Shown: positions 46,804-55,386 of the stretch, piece after piece
Position numbering within the stretch: the first letter of the stretch is position 1
How the letters are laid out: the number at the start of each line of letters is the position of its first letter
NCBI RefSeq assembly: GCF_000012305.1
Contig: NC_007204.1
Coordinates: 1,240,001-1,304,000 of the forward strand
From: Psychrobacter arcticus 273-4
GTDB lineage: Bacteria; Pseudomonadota; Gammaproteobacteria; Pseudomonadales; Moraxellaceae
Reading direction: 5' to 3'
DNA: 64,000 nt
Program-made: the position numbers and the translations under genes
Notes under the pieces: model-generated
Databases searched by the model: none
What the model saw: only the letters and a program-made list of their open reading frames with translations
What the model was told of the DNA's origin: nothing

Positions 46804-47277
46804 ATGAAAGGGGATAAAGAGATTATCCGCGCACTTAATAAAGTTCTGGGTCAGTCATTAATAGCCATCAATCAGTATTTTTTGCATGCGCGTATTGCTC
46901 GCCATTGGGGTTTAGAGTCATTAAACGAAAGTTTCTATAAACAGTCTATTGCAGAGATGAAATGGTCTGATGATCTAATTGCTCGAATTTTGTTGCTAGG
47001 TGGTTTGCCGAATTTGCAAGATTATGGCAAGATGTTCATCGCTGAAGATGTGCCTGAAATGATTGACTGCAATTTACGCTTAGAGAAGCAAAAGTTTAGC
47101 ATTATCACCGATGCGATTACTTTGTGTGAGACGCAGCAGGATTATGTGTCGCGTCAGCTACTGGTCACTCTAAAAGAGGGTAATGAAGAGTATCAAGACT
47201 GGCTTGAGACGCAAGAAGATTTGATGAAAGATGTCGGTATTGAAAACTATATCCAATCGCAGATGAATGACGATTAA
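46804..47277 (+). CDS. bfr: Bacterioferritin, heme-binding subunit (ferroxidase site lost)
   Basis: A 157-residue bacterioferritin with Met52 present (E51-M52-K-W54), so heme can bind at the dimer interface. Four of six ferroxidase ligands are replaced: Ser18, Trp54, Asn127 and Tyr130; Glu51 and Glu94 remain. It is 71 bases after the first subunit, with a strong GGGAGAGAG ribosome site. The pattern is the mirror image of its neighbour's and matches paired bacterioferritins known from some pseudomonads and neisseriae. A terminator closes the cluster. Confidence 0.93.
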   Translation: MKGDKEIIRALNKVLGQSLIAINQYFLHARIARHWGLESLNESFYKQSIAEMKWSDDLIARILLLGGLPNLQDYGKMFIAEDVPEMIDCNLRLEKQKFSIITDAITLCETQQDYVSRQLLVTLKEGNEEYQDWLETQEDLMKDVGIENYIQSQMNDD

Positions 47278-47304
47278 ATATTAGCAACTCTCATTGAATC
47301 ACAA

Positions 47305-47354
47305 TAAGCCAGCTTACGTTTTGGTTATAACCCAAGCATAAGCTGGCTTTTTTT
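47305..47354 (+). terminator. Terminator after the bacterioferritin cluster
   Basis: AAGCCAGCTTA pairs with TAAGCTGGCTT across a loop of about 22 bases, followed by a T run. Confidence 0.85.
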
Positions 47355-47430
47355 GATCTATTGTTTATCTACGATTTTTTATCCAAATATTCTTGTTTAT
47401 ATTTTCGATACAAGCTTTCAACACCCATTT

Positions 47431-48807
47431 TCAATATAAGCCGCGACCATCCTCGGGTTTTAAGCGTAAGAAATGCAATCCTGAGAGAATGGTAAACAGA
47501 CCCAATATCCAATAGGTGGTTTGAAAGGCGGTCAATGTATCCATCTGTAGGCGCTCACGTAGTAGATTGAGCAGTGCAGCACCAAAGGCAATGCCAAAGC
47601 TGATTGCCAATTGTTGGTTGACGGCCATCAAACTATTGCCGCTACTGGTTTGTGCGCCGTGCAGGTCGCCAATGGTGATGGTGTTCATCGCACTGAACTG
47701 CATAGAGTTACACGCGCCCATCACTGTCAAAATAGGGATAAACCACATCCACTGTGCCGCATCATTAAACTGCGCCAAGATGATAATCAGTATGCCTATC
47801 AAAGTCGTGTTGTAGACTAATACCGTCCGATAGCTATAACGCTGAATAATGTTACTCACCCAAGGCTTGATGCCGATAGCCCCTACAGCAATAGGAGCGA
47901 GTAGCCAGCCCGCTTGCGATGGAGAGTACTCGAACACCACCTGCAGCAGTAGTGGAAGTAAAAATGGTACAGCGCTAATGCCCAATCGGGTAAATAAATT
48001 GCCTGTGATGCCGATACGAAAGGTACGTATATCAAACAAACTCAATGGAAATAGCGGTGTTGCGCGGCGTTTTGCGTGCCAAATATAAGCGCCGAGCAAT
48101 AGACTTGCCAGCAATCCAAGCATCATTCCATAAAATTCACGCCCGACTTGTGTGCCAAATTCTACTGCCAGAGTAAAACCACACGCAGCAGCGGCAAACA
48201 ATAAAAACCCTGTCCAATCTAGACGCTTGGAGTCCTCAAACAATGCTGGCACCAGTTTTTTGCCCATGATAAAACCAAAAATACCCATCGGGATATTGAT
48301 TAAAAATATCCAGTGCCAGCTGGTGTACTGTACGATATAACCACCCAATACTGGTCCGACCAATGGTGCAACCAAAGCAGGGATGACCGCAAAGTTCATC
48401 ACCGTTAATAGCTTATTGCGCGGATAAGACTTGACCAATATCAAGCGTGCAACCGGTGTCATCATCGCGCCGCCGATACCTTGTACGATACGTGAACTGA
48501 TCAAAAAATCCAAGGTCGGAGAAGCGGCACACAATAGCGAGCCGATACAAAATATGATAATGGCGGACAAGAACACGCGGCGTGTGCCATATTTATCGGC
48601 TAAAAATCCGCTAATAGGAATAAAAATCGCCAAAGTAAGCGCGTAGCTGATAACCGCCCATTGCATTTGTAGTGGTGATTCGCCCAATGCTTGTGCCATC
48701 TGTGGTAGGGAGGTATTTAGAATAGTAGCGTCTAAAATTTGCATAAATAACGCTACCGCCAGTACATAAGGTAGGTATTTATCTTGCGTTGGAGTCAGTG
48801 CTACCAT
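47431..48807 (-). CDS. MFS drug exporter, DHA2 (EmrB/QacA) family
   Basis: A 458-residue membrane protein with about 14 hydrophobic helices. The first helix carries the DHA2 motif LDATILNTSLPQMAQAL, and motif A reads GFLADKYGTRRVFL. Motif C-like glycines and prolines occur in PALVAPLVGPVLGGYI, marking a proton-coupled exporter. It resembles E. coli MdtD in length. The gene stands alone with no regulator or EmrA-type adaptor next to it, so the substrate is open. Confidence 0.88.
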   Translation of the reverse strand: MVALTPTQDKYLPYVLAVALFMQILDATILNTSLPQMAQALGESPLQMQWAVISYALTLAIFIPISGFLADKYGTRRVFLSAIIIFCIGSLLCAASPTLDFLISSRIVQGIGGAMMTPVARLILVKSYPRNKLLTVMNFAVIPALVAPLVGPVLGGYIVQYTSWHWIFLINIPMGIFGFIMGKKLVPALFEDSKRLDWTGFLLFAAAACGFTLAVEFGTQVGREFYGMMLGLLASLLLGAYIWHAKRRATPLFPLSLFDIRTFRIGITGNLFTRLGISAVPFLLPLLLQVVFEYSPSQAGWLLAPIAVGAIGIKPWVSNIIQRYSYRTVLVYNTTLIGILIIILAQFNDAAQWMWFIPILTVMGACNSMQFSAMNTITIGDLHGAQTSSGNSLMAVNQQLAISFGIAFGAALLNLLRERLQMDTLTAFQTTYWILGLFTILSGLHFLRLKPEDGRGLY

Positions 48808-49067
48808 ATTGATGTCACCATATCTTTAGAGCAGTGGCTTGTTGAAACTCACCTTAATCGACAGTAAATTTTATACAAAGACATTATATTATGCGTAGTA
48901 TAAAAACAACTGCCGAGCAGTTAAAGAGCAGCATAGTAATCATTACCACATTAATTACAAGACAAGACTTTAATAGCAGGATCAGTCCCCGTTATAGTGG
49001 GAGGTATATGGTAAACACCACCATTTTTAAAATATGACAACCAACACAACAAAAAATAGGTCGAATT

Positions 49068-49910
49068 ATGAGTCAGAATAATAATCCTACGAACGGTCAG
49101 ATAGAGAGCTATACACCGCCTAAAGTTTGGACAAAAGATAAAGAAAACGGCGGCAAATTTTCGAGTATCAATAGTCCAACTGCTGGCGTGCGCCATGATA
49201 AAGTGCTGCCAGTAGGCGATGCTTCGTTACAGCTGTATTCATTGAATACGCCAAATGGCGTTAAGGTAAACATTCTACTAGAAGAGCTGGCTGAGCTTGG
49301 TATCAAAGAAGCAGCATACAATGCTTACCTCATAGATATCTCGAAAGGCGATCAGTTTGGCTCAGGATTCGTTGCTATTAACCCAAACTCAAAGATACCG
49401 GCTTTGGTTGACCACAGTAATAGCGAGGCTGGCGAGCCGATTGCTATCTTTGAGTCTGGCGCTATCTTAATGTACTTAGCGGAGAAATTTGGCAAATTTA
49501 TTCCGATGCAGCAAGGTAAGGCACGCGTTGAGTGTCTGTCTTGGCTGATGTGGCAGATGGGTAGCGCGCCTTTCTTAGGTGGTGGTTTTGGGCATTTTTA
49601 CGCCTACGCTCCTGAGCCTATGGAATATCCTATCAATCGCTATACCATGGAAGTCAAACGCCAGCTTGATGTCCTTGACCGCCATCTAAAAGACCATGCA
49701 TATATGGGCGGAGATGAGGAGTCTGACTATAATATCGCCGATATGATTATTTGGGCATGGTATGGTCAATTGGCACTTGGCAAGCTTTATGAGGCGGCAG
49801 AATTCTTACAAGTTGATGAGTACCCGCATTTACAGCGCTGGGCGAAAACAATTGCCGAACGTCCAGCAGTTAAACGAGCGGTGGACTTAGTCCTTGAGCC
49901 TATTACTTAG
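49068..49910 (+). CDS. yghU: Glutathione-dependent disulfide-bond oxidoreductase YghU
   Basis: A 280-residue protein of the nu-class glutathione S-transferases. The N-terminal extension YTPPKVWTKDKENGGKFSSI and the thioredoxin-fold domain (LYSLNTPNGVKVNILLEEL, NPNSKIPALVD, FESGAILMYLAEK) match YghU, whose Thr-Pro-Asn loop binds two glutathiones and reduces disulfides. The helical C-terminal domain (MWQMGSAPFLGGGFGHFYAYAPE) is well conserved. Length is near E. coli YghU (288). It is monocistronic, with a terminator 100 bases downstream. Confidence 0.93.
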   Translation: MSQNNNPTNGQIESYTPPKVWTKDKENGGKFSSINSPTAGVRHDKVLPVGDASLQLYSLNTPNGVKVNILLEELAELGIKEAAYNAYLIDISKGDQFGSGFVAINPNSKIPALVDHSNSEAGEPIAIFESGAILMYLAEKFGKFIPMQQGKARVECLSWLMWQMGSAPFLGGGFGHFYAYAPEPMEYPINRYTMEVKRQLDVLDRHLKDHAYMGGDEESDYNIADMIIWAWYGQLALGKLYEAAEFLQVDEYPHLQRWAKTIAERPAVKRAVDLVLEPIT

Positions 49911-50010
49911 GCTGGTTGTCATAATAATTAACTTTAACGTTTAATTTATTTAGTTATAAATATTTGATATTAAAGATAAATAACCAATATAGCTCTATAT
50001 CTTAATGAAT

Positions 50011-50049
50011 AAAAAGATTAATAAGCACCTGTCTTATTAATCTTTTTTT
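50011..50049 (+). terminator. Terminator after yghU
   Basis: AAAAAGATTAATAAG pairs with CTTATTAATCTTTTT around a short loop, with a T run. The rest of this 377-bp spacer up to 50287 shows no gene. Confidence 0.85.
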
Positions 50050-50287
50050 GCTTTAAATATTCATGTATTCCAAAGACATATACCAGTCGCACCTCTTTAA
50101 TAACGTATTTATTTTGAACTGACTGTGTATGAATATAGCTATTTAGGATTATACTTCATTATTTACATAATGGTACATTAGTACAACAGATAGAAACATG
50201 GATACGTTAAGATAGCAGCCTCCACCCAAAAAGGGTAGGCGCTTAAACCTCTTCTATTGATGAATGATGATTATGAAGGAGAATGAT

Positions 50288-51502
50288 ATGCTTAGGAGTA
50301 GACCAACCCTCTTATTGAGTAAAAATGGTTCTAGTAGCCAGAGCGATGTTGTCAAACCTAAATACTCAAACAACCCCTATATTAAAGCGCCGTCTAAAAA
50401 AACAAAAAAGATAACAAAAACCATGTCAAAAAGAATTTTATTACCAATACTTGCCGCCATCAGTGCAGCGTTATACAGCGCTGCAAGTAGTGCTGACACG
50501 CCTGTAGATTTTACCAACCAAGATTGGCACGTGGTCTGTGACAATACACGTACTTGCCGGCTGGCTGGTTATCAGGCAAATAATGATATCGAATTGCCAG
50601 TGTCTTTATTGTTGATACGCCGTGCAGGTGCCAATGCCACGGTTGATGCTCGGGTCAAGCTCGGCGGTGCAAGAGAAAATTCTGCCAAAGCCTTGATGCA
50701 GCTGGGTAACCGTCACCGGATATCCTTATTTATTAACGATAAAGATTATGGCGAAGCCAAACCTTTTTCAGGTGCTGCTGGTTATGCTGAGCTCACCTCA
50801 CCGCAGGTCACAGCGCTATTAGAGGCACTGACCAAATCAAGCAAGATAGAGCTGGTTATCCGCAACACGCGCTGGCGGTTGTCCGATAAAGGGGCGAGTG
50901 CAGTCATGCTAAAAGCGGATGAAGCACAAGGTCGAGTGGGCACAGCCAGTGCTTTTATTCGTACAGAGGGCGCAAACAAATCCAATAGCGGTGTGTTATC
51001 ACCCAAGTCGATACCAGCGATACGGATGGTGATGCCCAATCCTAAGGCCACGTCTGGCAATAAGAAAAAATTCGTTATGCGCTCATCCCAGTTATCAGAT
51101 TTGATGAAAGACACCATAAAAAATGTCAGTAGCAACTGCCCAAGCTTATCTGACAAATCGTCATGGAACGCCAATCGTCTAAACAGCAAGCAGTTGCTGG
51201 TACAGCATAATTGCTGGACAGGTGCTTATAATGCAGGTAAAGGTGTCTGGGTCATCAATGACACCAAACCATACGAGCCAAAGCTGATCACAACTAATGC
51301 TACGGATTATGACAAGGGTCAGATCACCGCTATCCAAAAAGGTCGTGGTCTTGGCGATTGTATATCTAAAACCGAGTGGTTATGGACGGGTAAGGACTTT
51401 GAGAAAAGTCATGAGAGCAACACTGGTCTGTGCCGTATGATTGAAGCGGGTGGTGCTTGGCAGATGCCACTTTACGTCACTGACGTCAAGATATCACGTT
51501 AA
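50288..51502 (+). CDS. DUF1176 domain protein, exported
   Basis: About 404 residues. The mature part (DFTNQDWHVVCDNTRTCRLAGY onward) matches the DUF1176 family of periplasmic proteins of unknown function; six or more Cys probably form disulfides. A signal-peptide-like stretch (SKRILLPILAAISAALYSAASSA) begins at the Met at 50423. However, the only strong ribosome site, AAGGAG, serves the ATG at 50288, which adds 45 polar Ser/Lys-rich residues before the signal. Either start is possible. No operon partners. Confidence 0.78.
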   Translation: MLRSRPTLLLSKNGSSSQSDVVKPKYSNNPYIKAPSKKTKKITKTMSKRILLPILAAISAALYSAASSADTPVDFTNQDWHVVCDNTRTCRLAGYQANNDIELPVSLLLIRRAGANATVDARVKLGGARENSAKALMQLGNRHRISLFINDKDYGEAKPFSGAAGYAELTSPQVTALLEALTKSSKIELVIRNTRWRLSDKGASAVMLKADEAQGRVGTASAFIRTEGANKSNSGVLSPKSIPAIRMVMPNPKATSGNKKKFVMRSSQLSDLMKDTIKNVSSNCPSLSDKSSWNANRLNSKQLLVQHNCWTGAYNAGKGVWVINDTKPYEPKLITTNATDYDKGQITAIQKGRGLGDCISKTEWLWTGKDFEKSHESNTGLCRMIEAGGAWQMPLYVTDVKISR

Positions 51503-52148
51503 TATTAATGCCTCAATTTCTGCTGACTTCTCTTTTAAAACGGTAATGATAGTTTGTTCGATACTTTTTAGAGAAAATGAGTCGCAAGCGGTAAAAATTA
51601 TTTAATGCAAAAACACCTATATTATTAACCATGTATGGTTCAACAATCCTTGTTTCATAGCTCTTTTCCATAATAATCGAAAAAACAGCTACTGATTACA
51701 GTTTTGTTGTGTTATACTGCGTCGCCACGTTAGCATAGTCTAATGTGAATTATGAGATTGATAACATCGCCTGCGATTTTGGGTCTAGGATGACCGAAAG
51801 TAATTGTTGCCGATGATTTTGTGTACTTAAATAATCCTATTATTTTTGACTCATATCTTATCTACTGACCCTTGTATGGGCTAGATTGGTTGTTATTTTC
51901 CTTTATCTGCTTTGGACAAAGCATTGGTATTGAGTTTTTAGCAGACAAGGATGAGACACTCGGCACTACCACCAAAATACGTCAGACAGCACGAACGCCT
52001 TTATATAATTTTGACAAGCCTTATGGGTTTGGTATTTGATTATCATTATTTTGATAATCAGATTATATGGGTAGCGTGGTGAACGGTTATCAGTGGTATG
52101 CATCAAGTTTGCTGAATTTACAGCAGCTTATACTTACCAAGGATATTC
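51503..52148 (+). promoter_or_regulatory. Long leader region of the DEAD-box helicase gene
   Basis: A 646-bp spacer with no open frame of note. An extended -10 (TGTTATACT, hexamer 51713-51718) would give an untranslated leader of about 425 bases before the ATG at 52149. The stretch 51720-51830 contains G/C-rich segments able to fold (GTCGCCACG, CGCCTGCG, GTTGCCGATG). Long leaders of this type precede cold-shock helicase genes such as E. coli deaD; the identity here is inferred. Confidence 0.5.
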
Positions 52149-53852
52149 ATGACTGACATCTTATCTGCAATCGCTGCTGAAAACGGCATTATCGAAAGCA
52201 CTGACACCCCAAACACTACTGCAAATACCGATACTAATAATGAAGCGGCTACGACTGACGCTACTGACGAAAATAAAGTTACCTTTACTGACCTAAATAT
52301 TGCCAAGCCAATTCTTAGCGCGCTTGAGCGTAGTGGTTATACTCACCCAACACCTATTCAAGCAGAAGCCATTCCTTTTGCATTACAAGGTCGTGACCTT
52401 TTGTTATCTGCGCAAACGGGTAGTGGTAAAACAGCTGCATTCGTTATCCCAGTACTTGATCGCTTGAGCCGTGCAACCAGCTTCGACAAATTGACCAAAG
52501 CTCTTATTCTAACGCCAACGCGTGAACTTGCTCAGCAAGTACATGATAGCGTACGTACGTATTCTAAAGATATGCGTGGTCTATTCTGCGTGCCTTTAGT
52601 TGGCGGCGCACCATACAACGGTCAGATTACTGCTTTGAAAAAAGGCGTACAAGTTATCGTTGCAACCCCAGGTCGTTTACTTGACCATATCAATGCGGGT
52701 CGCGTTGACTTATCAAGCCTTGAAATCTTGGTACTTGATGAAGCTGACCGTATGCTAGATATGGGTTTTGCTGACGATATCAGCGACATACTACGTGCAG
52801 CACCGATTGATCGTCAAACGATTATGTGTTCAGCAACTTGGGACGGTCCTGTCGGCAAAATCGCTGCCAGCTTCACCAAAAACCCTGAGCGTGTATCAAT
52901 CAAAGTTGAATCTGCGCACATCGAAGAAAAAGTGTATTACTGTGATGATTTTGATCACAAAAACCGTTTGCTTGACAAAATCGTTTGCCACAAAGATATG
53001 GAACAAATCATTATCTTTGCTGCCACTAAACGTAGTACTGAAAAATTAGCAAAACAGCTACAAGAAGCCGGTCATAAAGCAAGCTTCCTACATGGCGATT
53101 TGCCACAAAGCAAGCGTAACCGCATTGTTCAAGACCTACGTAATGGTAAATGCAAAATCTTAGTTGCGACCGACGTAGCGGCTCGTGGTCTAGACGTTCC
53201 AGCACTATCGCACGTCATTAACTATGACTTACCGCGTCAAACGGAAGATTACGTCCATCGTATCGGTCGTTGTGGTCGTGCAGGCCGTACTGGTGTTGCT
53301 ATAAGCTTATGTAGCATGGATGACCGTCCACAGCTTAACGCTATTAACCGTTATTTAGATCGTAAAATGGAAGCCTCTGTTATCGAAGGCATGGAGCCTA
53401 AGAAAACTTACGTTCCTAGCGAAAACAAAGGCAATGGTCGTGGTCGTGGCCGTGGTCGTTCAAACGGCGGTGGTAATGGTAATGGTCAAGGTCGTGGTCG
53501 TTCAGCGGGTGGTTATGCTGGTTCTGGCGCTAGTAAACCTAGTGGTCAAGGCCGTGGTCGCCCATCAGGTGATAGCAGCAACGCTACTGGTCAACGCGCA
53601 AGCAATGACAGCGGTTATCAAGGTAAGCCACGTGATTCATCTGGCAAGCCAAATGAGCGTTCAGGTGGCAAGCCTTACCAAGGTAAGCGTACTGGTGCTC
53701 CTAGCCGCGGCGATAGCACTGGCGTTCCACGTGGTGAGCGTGCTGCAACGGGTCGTGGTCGTCCAAGTGGTAGCCAAGGTCGCCCAGCAGCTCGTTCAGA
53801 CAGCCGTGGTCAAGGTCGTCCAACTGGCGGCAACCGTGGTAACAACTCGTAA
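52149..53852 (+). CDS. DEAD-box ATP-dependent RNA helicase with RG-rich tail
   Basis: A 567-residue helicase. After an acidic Thr/Asn-rich N-terminus of 45 residues come the Q motif (YTHPTPIQAEAIP), AQTGSGKTAAF, PTRELAQQ, TPGRLLD, the DEAD box at 197-200, SAT, and VHRIGRCGRAGRTG. From about residue 421 to the end is a low-complexity tail rich in Gly, Arg, Ser and Gln with repeated GRGR and GQGRGRP units. This fits an RhlE/SrmB/DeaD-like helicase that unwinds structured RNA or aids ribosome assembly, often at low temperature. The exact subfamily is uncertain. Confidence 0.9.
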   Translation: MTDILSAIAAENGIIESTDTPNTTANTDTNNEAATTDATDENKVTFTDLNIAKPILSALERSGYTHPTPIQAEAIPFALQGRDLLLSAQTGSGKTAAFVIPVLDRLSRATSFDKLTKALILTPTRELAQQVHDSVRTYSKDMRGLFCVPLVGGAPYNGQITALKKGVQVIVATPGRLLDHINAGRVDLSSLEILVLDEADRMLDMGFADDISDILRAAPIDRQTIMCSATWDGPVGKIAASFTKNPERVSIKVESAHIEEKVYYCDDFDHKNRLLDKIVCHKDMEQIIIFAATKRSTEKLAKQLQEAGHKASFLHGDLPQSKRNRIVQDLRNGKCKILVATDVAARGLDVPALSHVINYDLPRQTEDYVHRIGRCGRAGRTGVAISLCSMDDRPQLNAINRYLDRKMEASVIEGMEPKKTYVPSENKGNGRGRGRGRSNGGGNGNGQGRGRSAGGYAGSGASKPSGQGRGRPSGDSSNATGQRASNDSGYQGKPRDSSGKPNERSGGKPYQGKRTGAPSRGDSTGVPRGERAATGRGRPSGSQGRPAARSDSRGQGRPTGGNRGNNS

Positions 53853-53913
53853 TAGCCTTATTTTAGAGGATTAATGATTTTAATAATCATACCTTAATCG
53901 TCTAAAGATATAG

Positions 53914-53946
53914 CAAAAAGCCAGATACTTGTTATCTGGCTTTTTT
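53914..53946 (+). terminator. Terminator after the helicase gene
   Basis: AAAAAGCCAGATA pairs with TATCTGGCTTTTT around a five-base loop, then a T run. Confidence 0.9.
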
Positions 53947-54130
53947 GTGTTTAATAGTTTGATATTAACCACCACGTAGAGATATGACCCAAGTATATGC
54001 AGGTATTTAAAAACTGTTGCTTATTCAAATCTTTTAAAATTAAGCTTTGTACTCGATAGCTACTTGCGCGTCTTTTTTGCCTTGTCTATACTGACAGATT
54101 TTTTCCTATCGTGTGCTGCGGAGCCATTGG

Positions 54131-55375
54131 ATGCCTGATATTTCTAATTTAGCTATTGAAAGCTTGCCATTAGCGTTTGGCATCATTATGGCGATTATCG
54201 GATTGGTTTTTTATACCCAAGCATTGCCTGGTAAGTTTTGGCAACGGTTTTATGCGGTGCTACCGGGTATCGTACTGTGCTGTTTTATACCTGCGACGCT
54301 AAACAGCTTAGGTGTCTTCGCTGACGGTATTGGCTCGCAGATTTATGGTTTTACTGCTACTTATCTGTTGCCAGCCAGTTTACTGCTAATGACCTTATCA
54401 ATGGATGTACCGAAGATACTGGGCTTAGGCTGGAAAGCGATAGCTATGTTCTTCGCGGCCAGTATCGCCATTGTCATTAGTGGTCCTATTAGCTTAGGTA
54501 TCGCTAAATGGGTGTCGCCTGAGATGTTTACCGATGACACGCTATGGCGCGGCTTTTCAGCGGTTGCTGGTAGCTGGATTGGCGGCGCGGCCAACCAAGC
54601 AGCGATGAAGGAGCTGTTCGGGGTCAGTGATGATCTGTTTGGGATGATGATATTGGTCGATACCACCAATGCTTCACTGTGGTTACTGGCCATCTTAGTC
54701 ATGGCAAAACACAGTGAAAAGATTGACAAGTTTTTACGGGCGGATAGCAGTAGCATTGATAAGGTCGTCAAAGCCGTTGAAAGTTATGAGCGTGACAATG
54801 CTCGTCCTGCCACGCTTAATGATTTGATGGTGATGTTTGGTTTGTGCTTTGCCATGGTTGGTGTAGCACATTTCGTTGGTGGTCAGATTGCAGGGTTCTT
54901 TGCCCCTTATAGTTGGGCGGTACAATACAGCTTTGCCAGCTCATTCTTTTGGATGGTGGTGATTATCACCTTAATAGGGGTAGTTTTCTCCTTTACCAAA
55001 ATACGTCGCCTTGATCATGTTGGTGCTTCAAAAATTGGTACCGTCTTTATCTTCATATTAATTGCTGCTATTGGTATGCAAATTAATCTAGCAGGTATCG
55101 TCTCACAATGGCGACTGCTACTAATTGGTTTGCTTTGGATGAGCATCCATGTGATATTGATATTTATTTTTGCCAGAATCATCCGTGCGCCGTTTTTCTT
55201 TTTGGCAGTCGGCTCCAATGCCAATACTGGCGGCGCGTCATCGGCACCCATTGTCGCAACGGCATTTCACCCGTCACTAGCGCCAGTTGGGGTGTTTTTG
55301 GGTATTTTAGGCTATGCCGTGGGTACCTTTGGTGGTTACATCAGTACGCAGATGATGCGGCTGGTGGTGGGGTGA
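54131..55375 (+). CDS. DUF819 family membrane protein
   Basis: A 414-residue integral membrane protein with about eleven helices, of the DUF819 (YjcL-like) family. Recognisable segments are AGSWIGGAANQAAMKE in the first half and GSNANTGGASSAPIVATAFHPSLAPVGVFLGILGY near the end, small-residue-rich loops that suggest a transporter with re-entrant hairpins. The function is not known. GGAG eight bases before the ATG at 54131 sets the start; an upstream GTG at 54113 is less likely. It converges on the MocR gene with only eleven bases between stops. Confidence 0.85.
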   Translation: MPDISNLAIESLPLAFGIIMAIIGLVFYTQALPGKFWQRFYAVLPGIVLCCFIPATLNSLGVFADGIGSQIYGFTATYLLPASLLLMTLSMDVPKILGLGWKAIAMFFAASIAIVISGPISLGIAKWVSPEMFTDDTLWRGFSAVAGSWIGGAANQAAMKELFGVSDDLFGMMILVDTTNASLWLLAILVMAKHSEKIDKFLRADSSSIDKVVKAVESYERDNARPATLNDLMVMFGLCFAMVGVAHFVGGQIAGFFAPYSWAVQYSFASSFFWMVVIITLIGVVFSFTKIRRLDHVGASKIGTVFIFILIAAIGMQINLAGIVSQWRLLLIGLLWMSIHVILIFIFARIIRAPFFFLAVGSNANTGGASSAPIVATAFHPSLAPVGVFLGILGYAVGTFGGYISTQMMRLVVG

Positions 55376-55386
55376 TGGAGTTTTTA

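Noticed and set aside
53434-53874. 146-codon Val-rich frame inside the helicase gene
   Set aside because: It is the +1 frame of the repetitive Gly/Arg codons of the tail, an artefact of composition.
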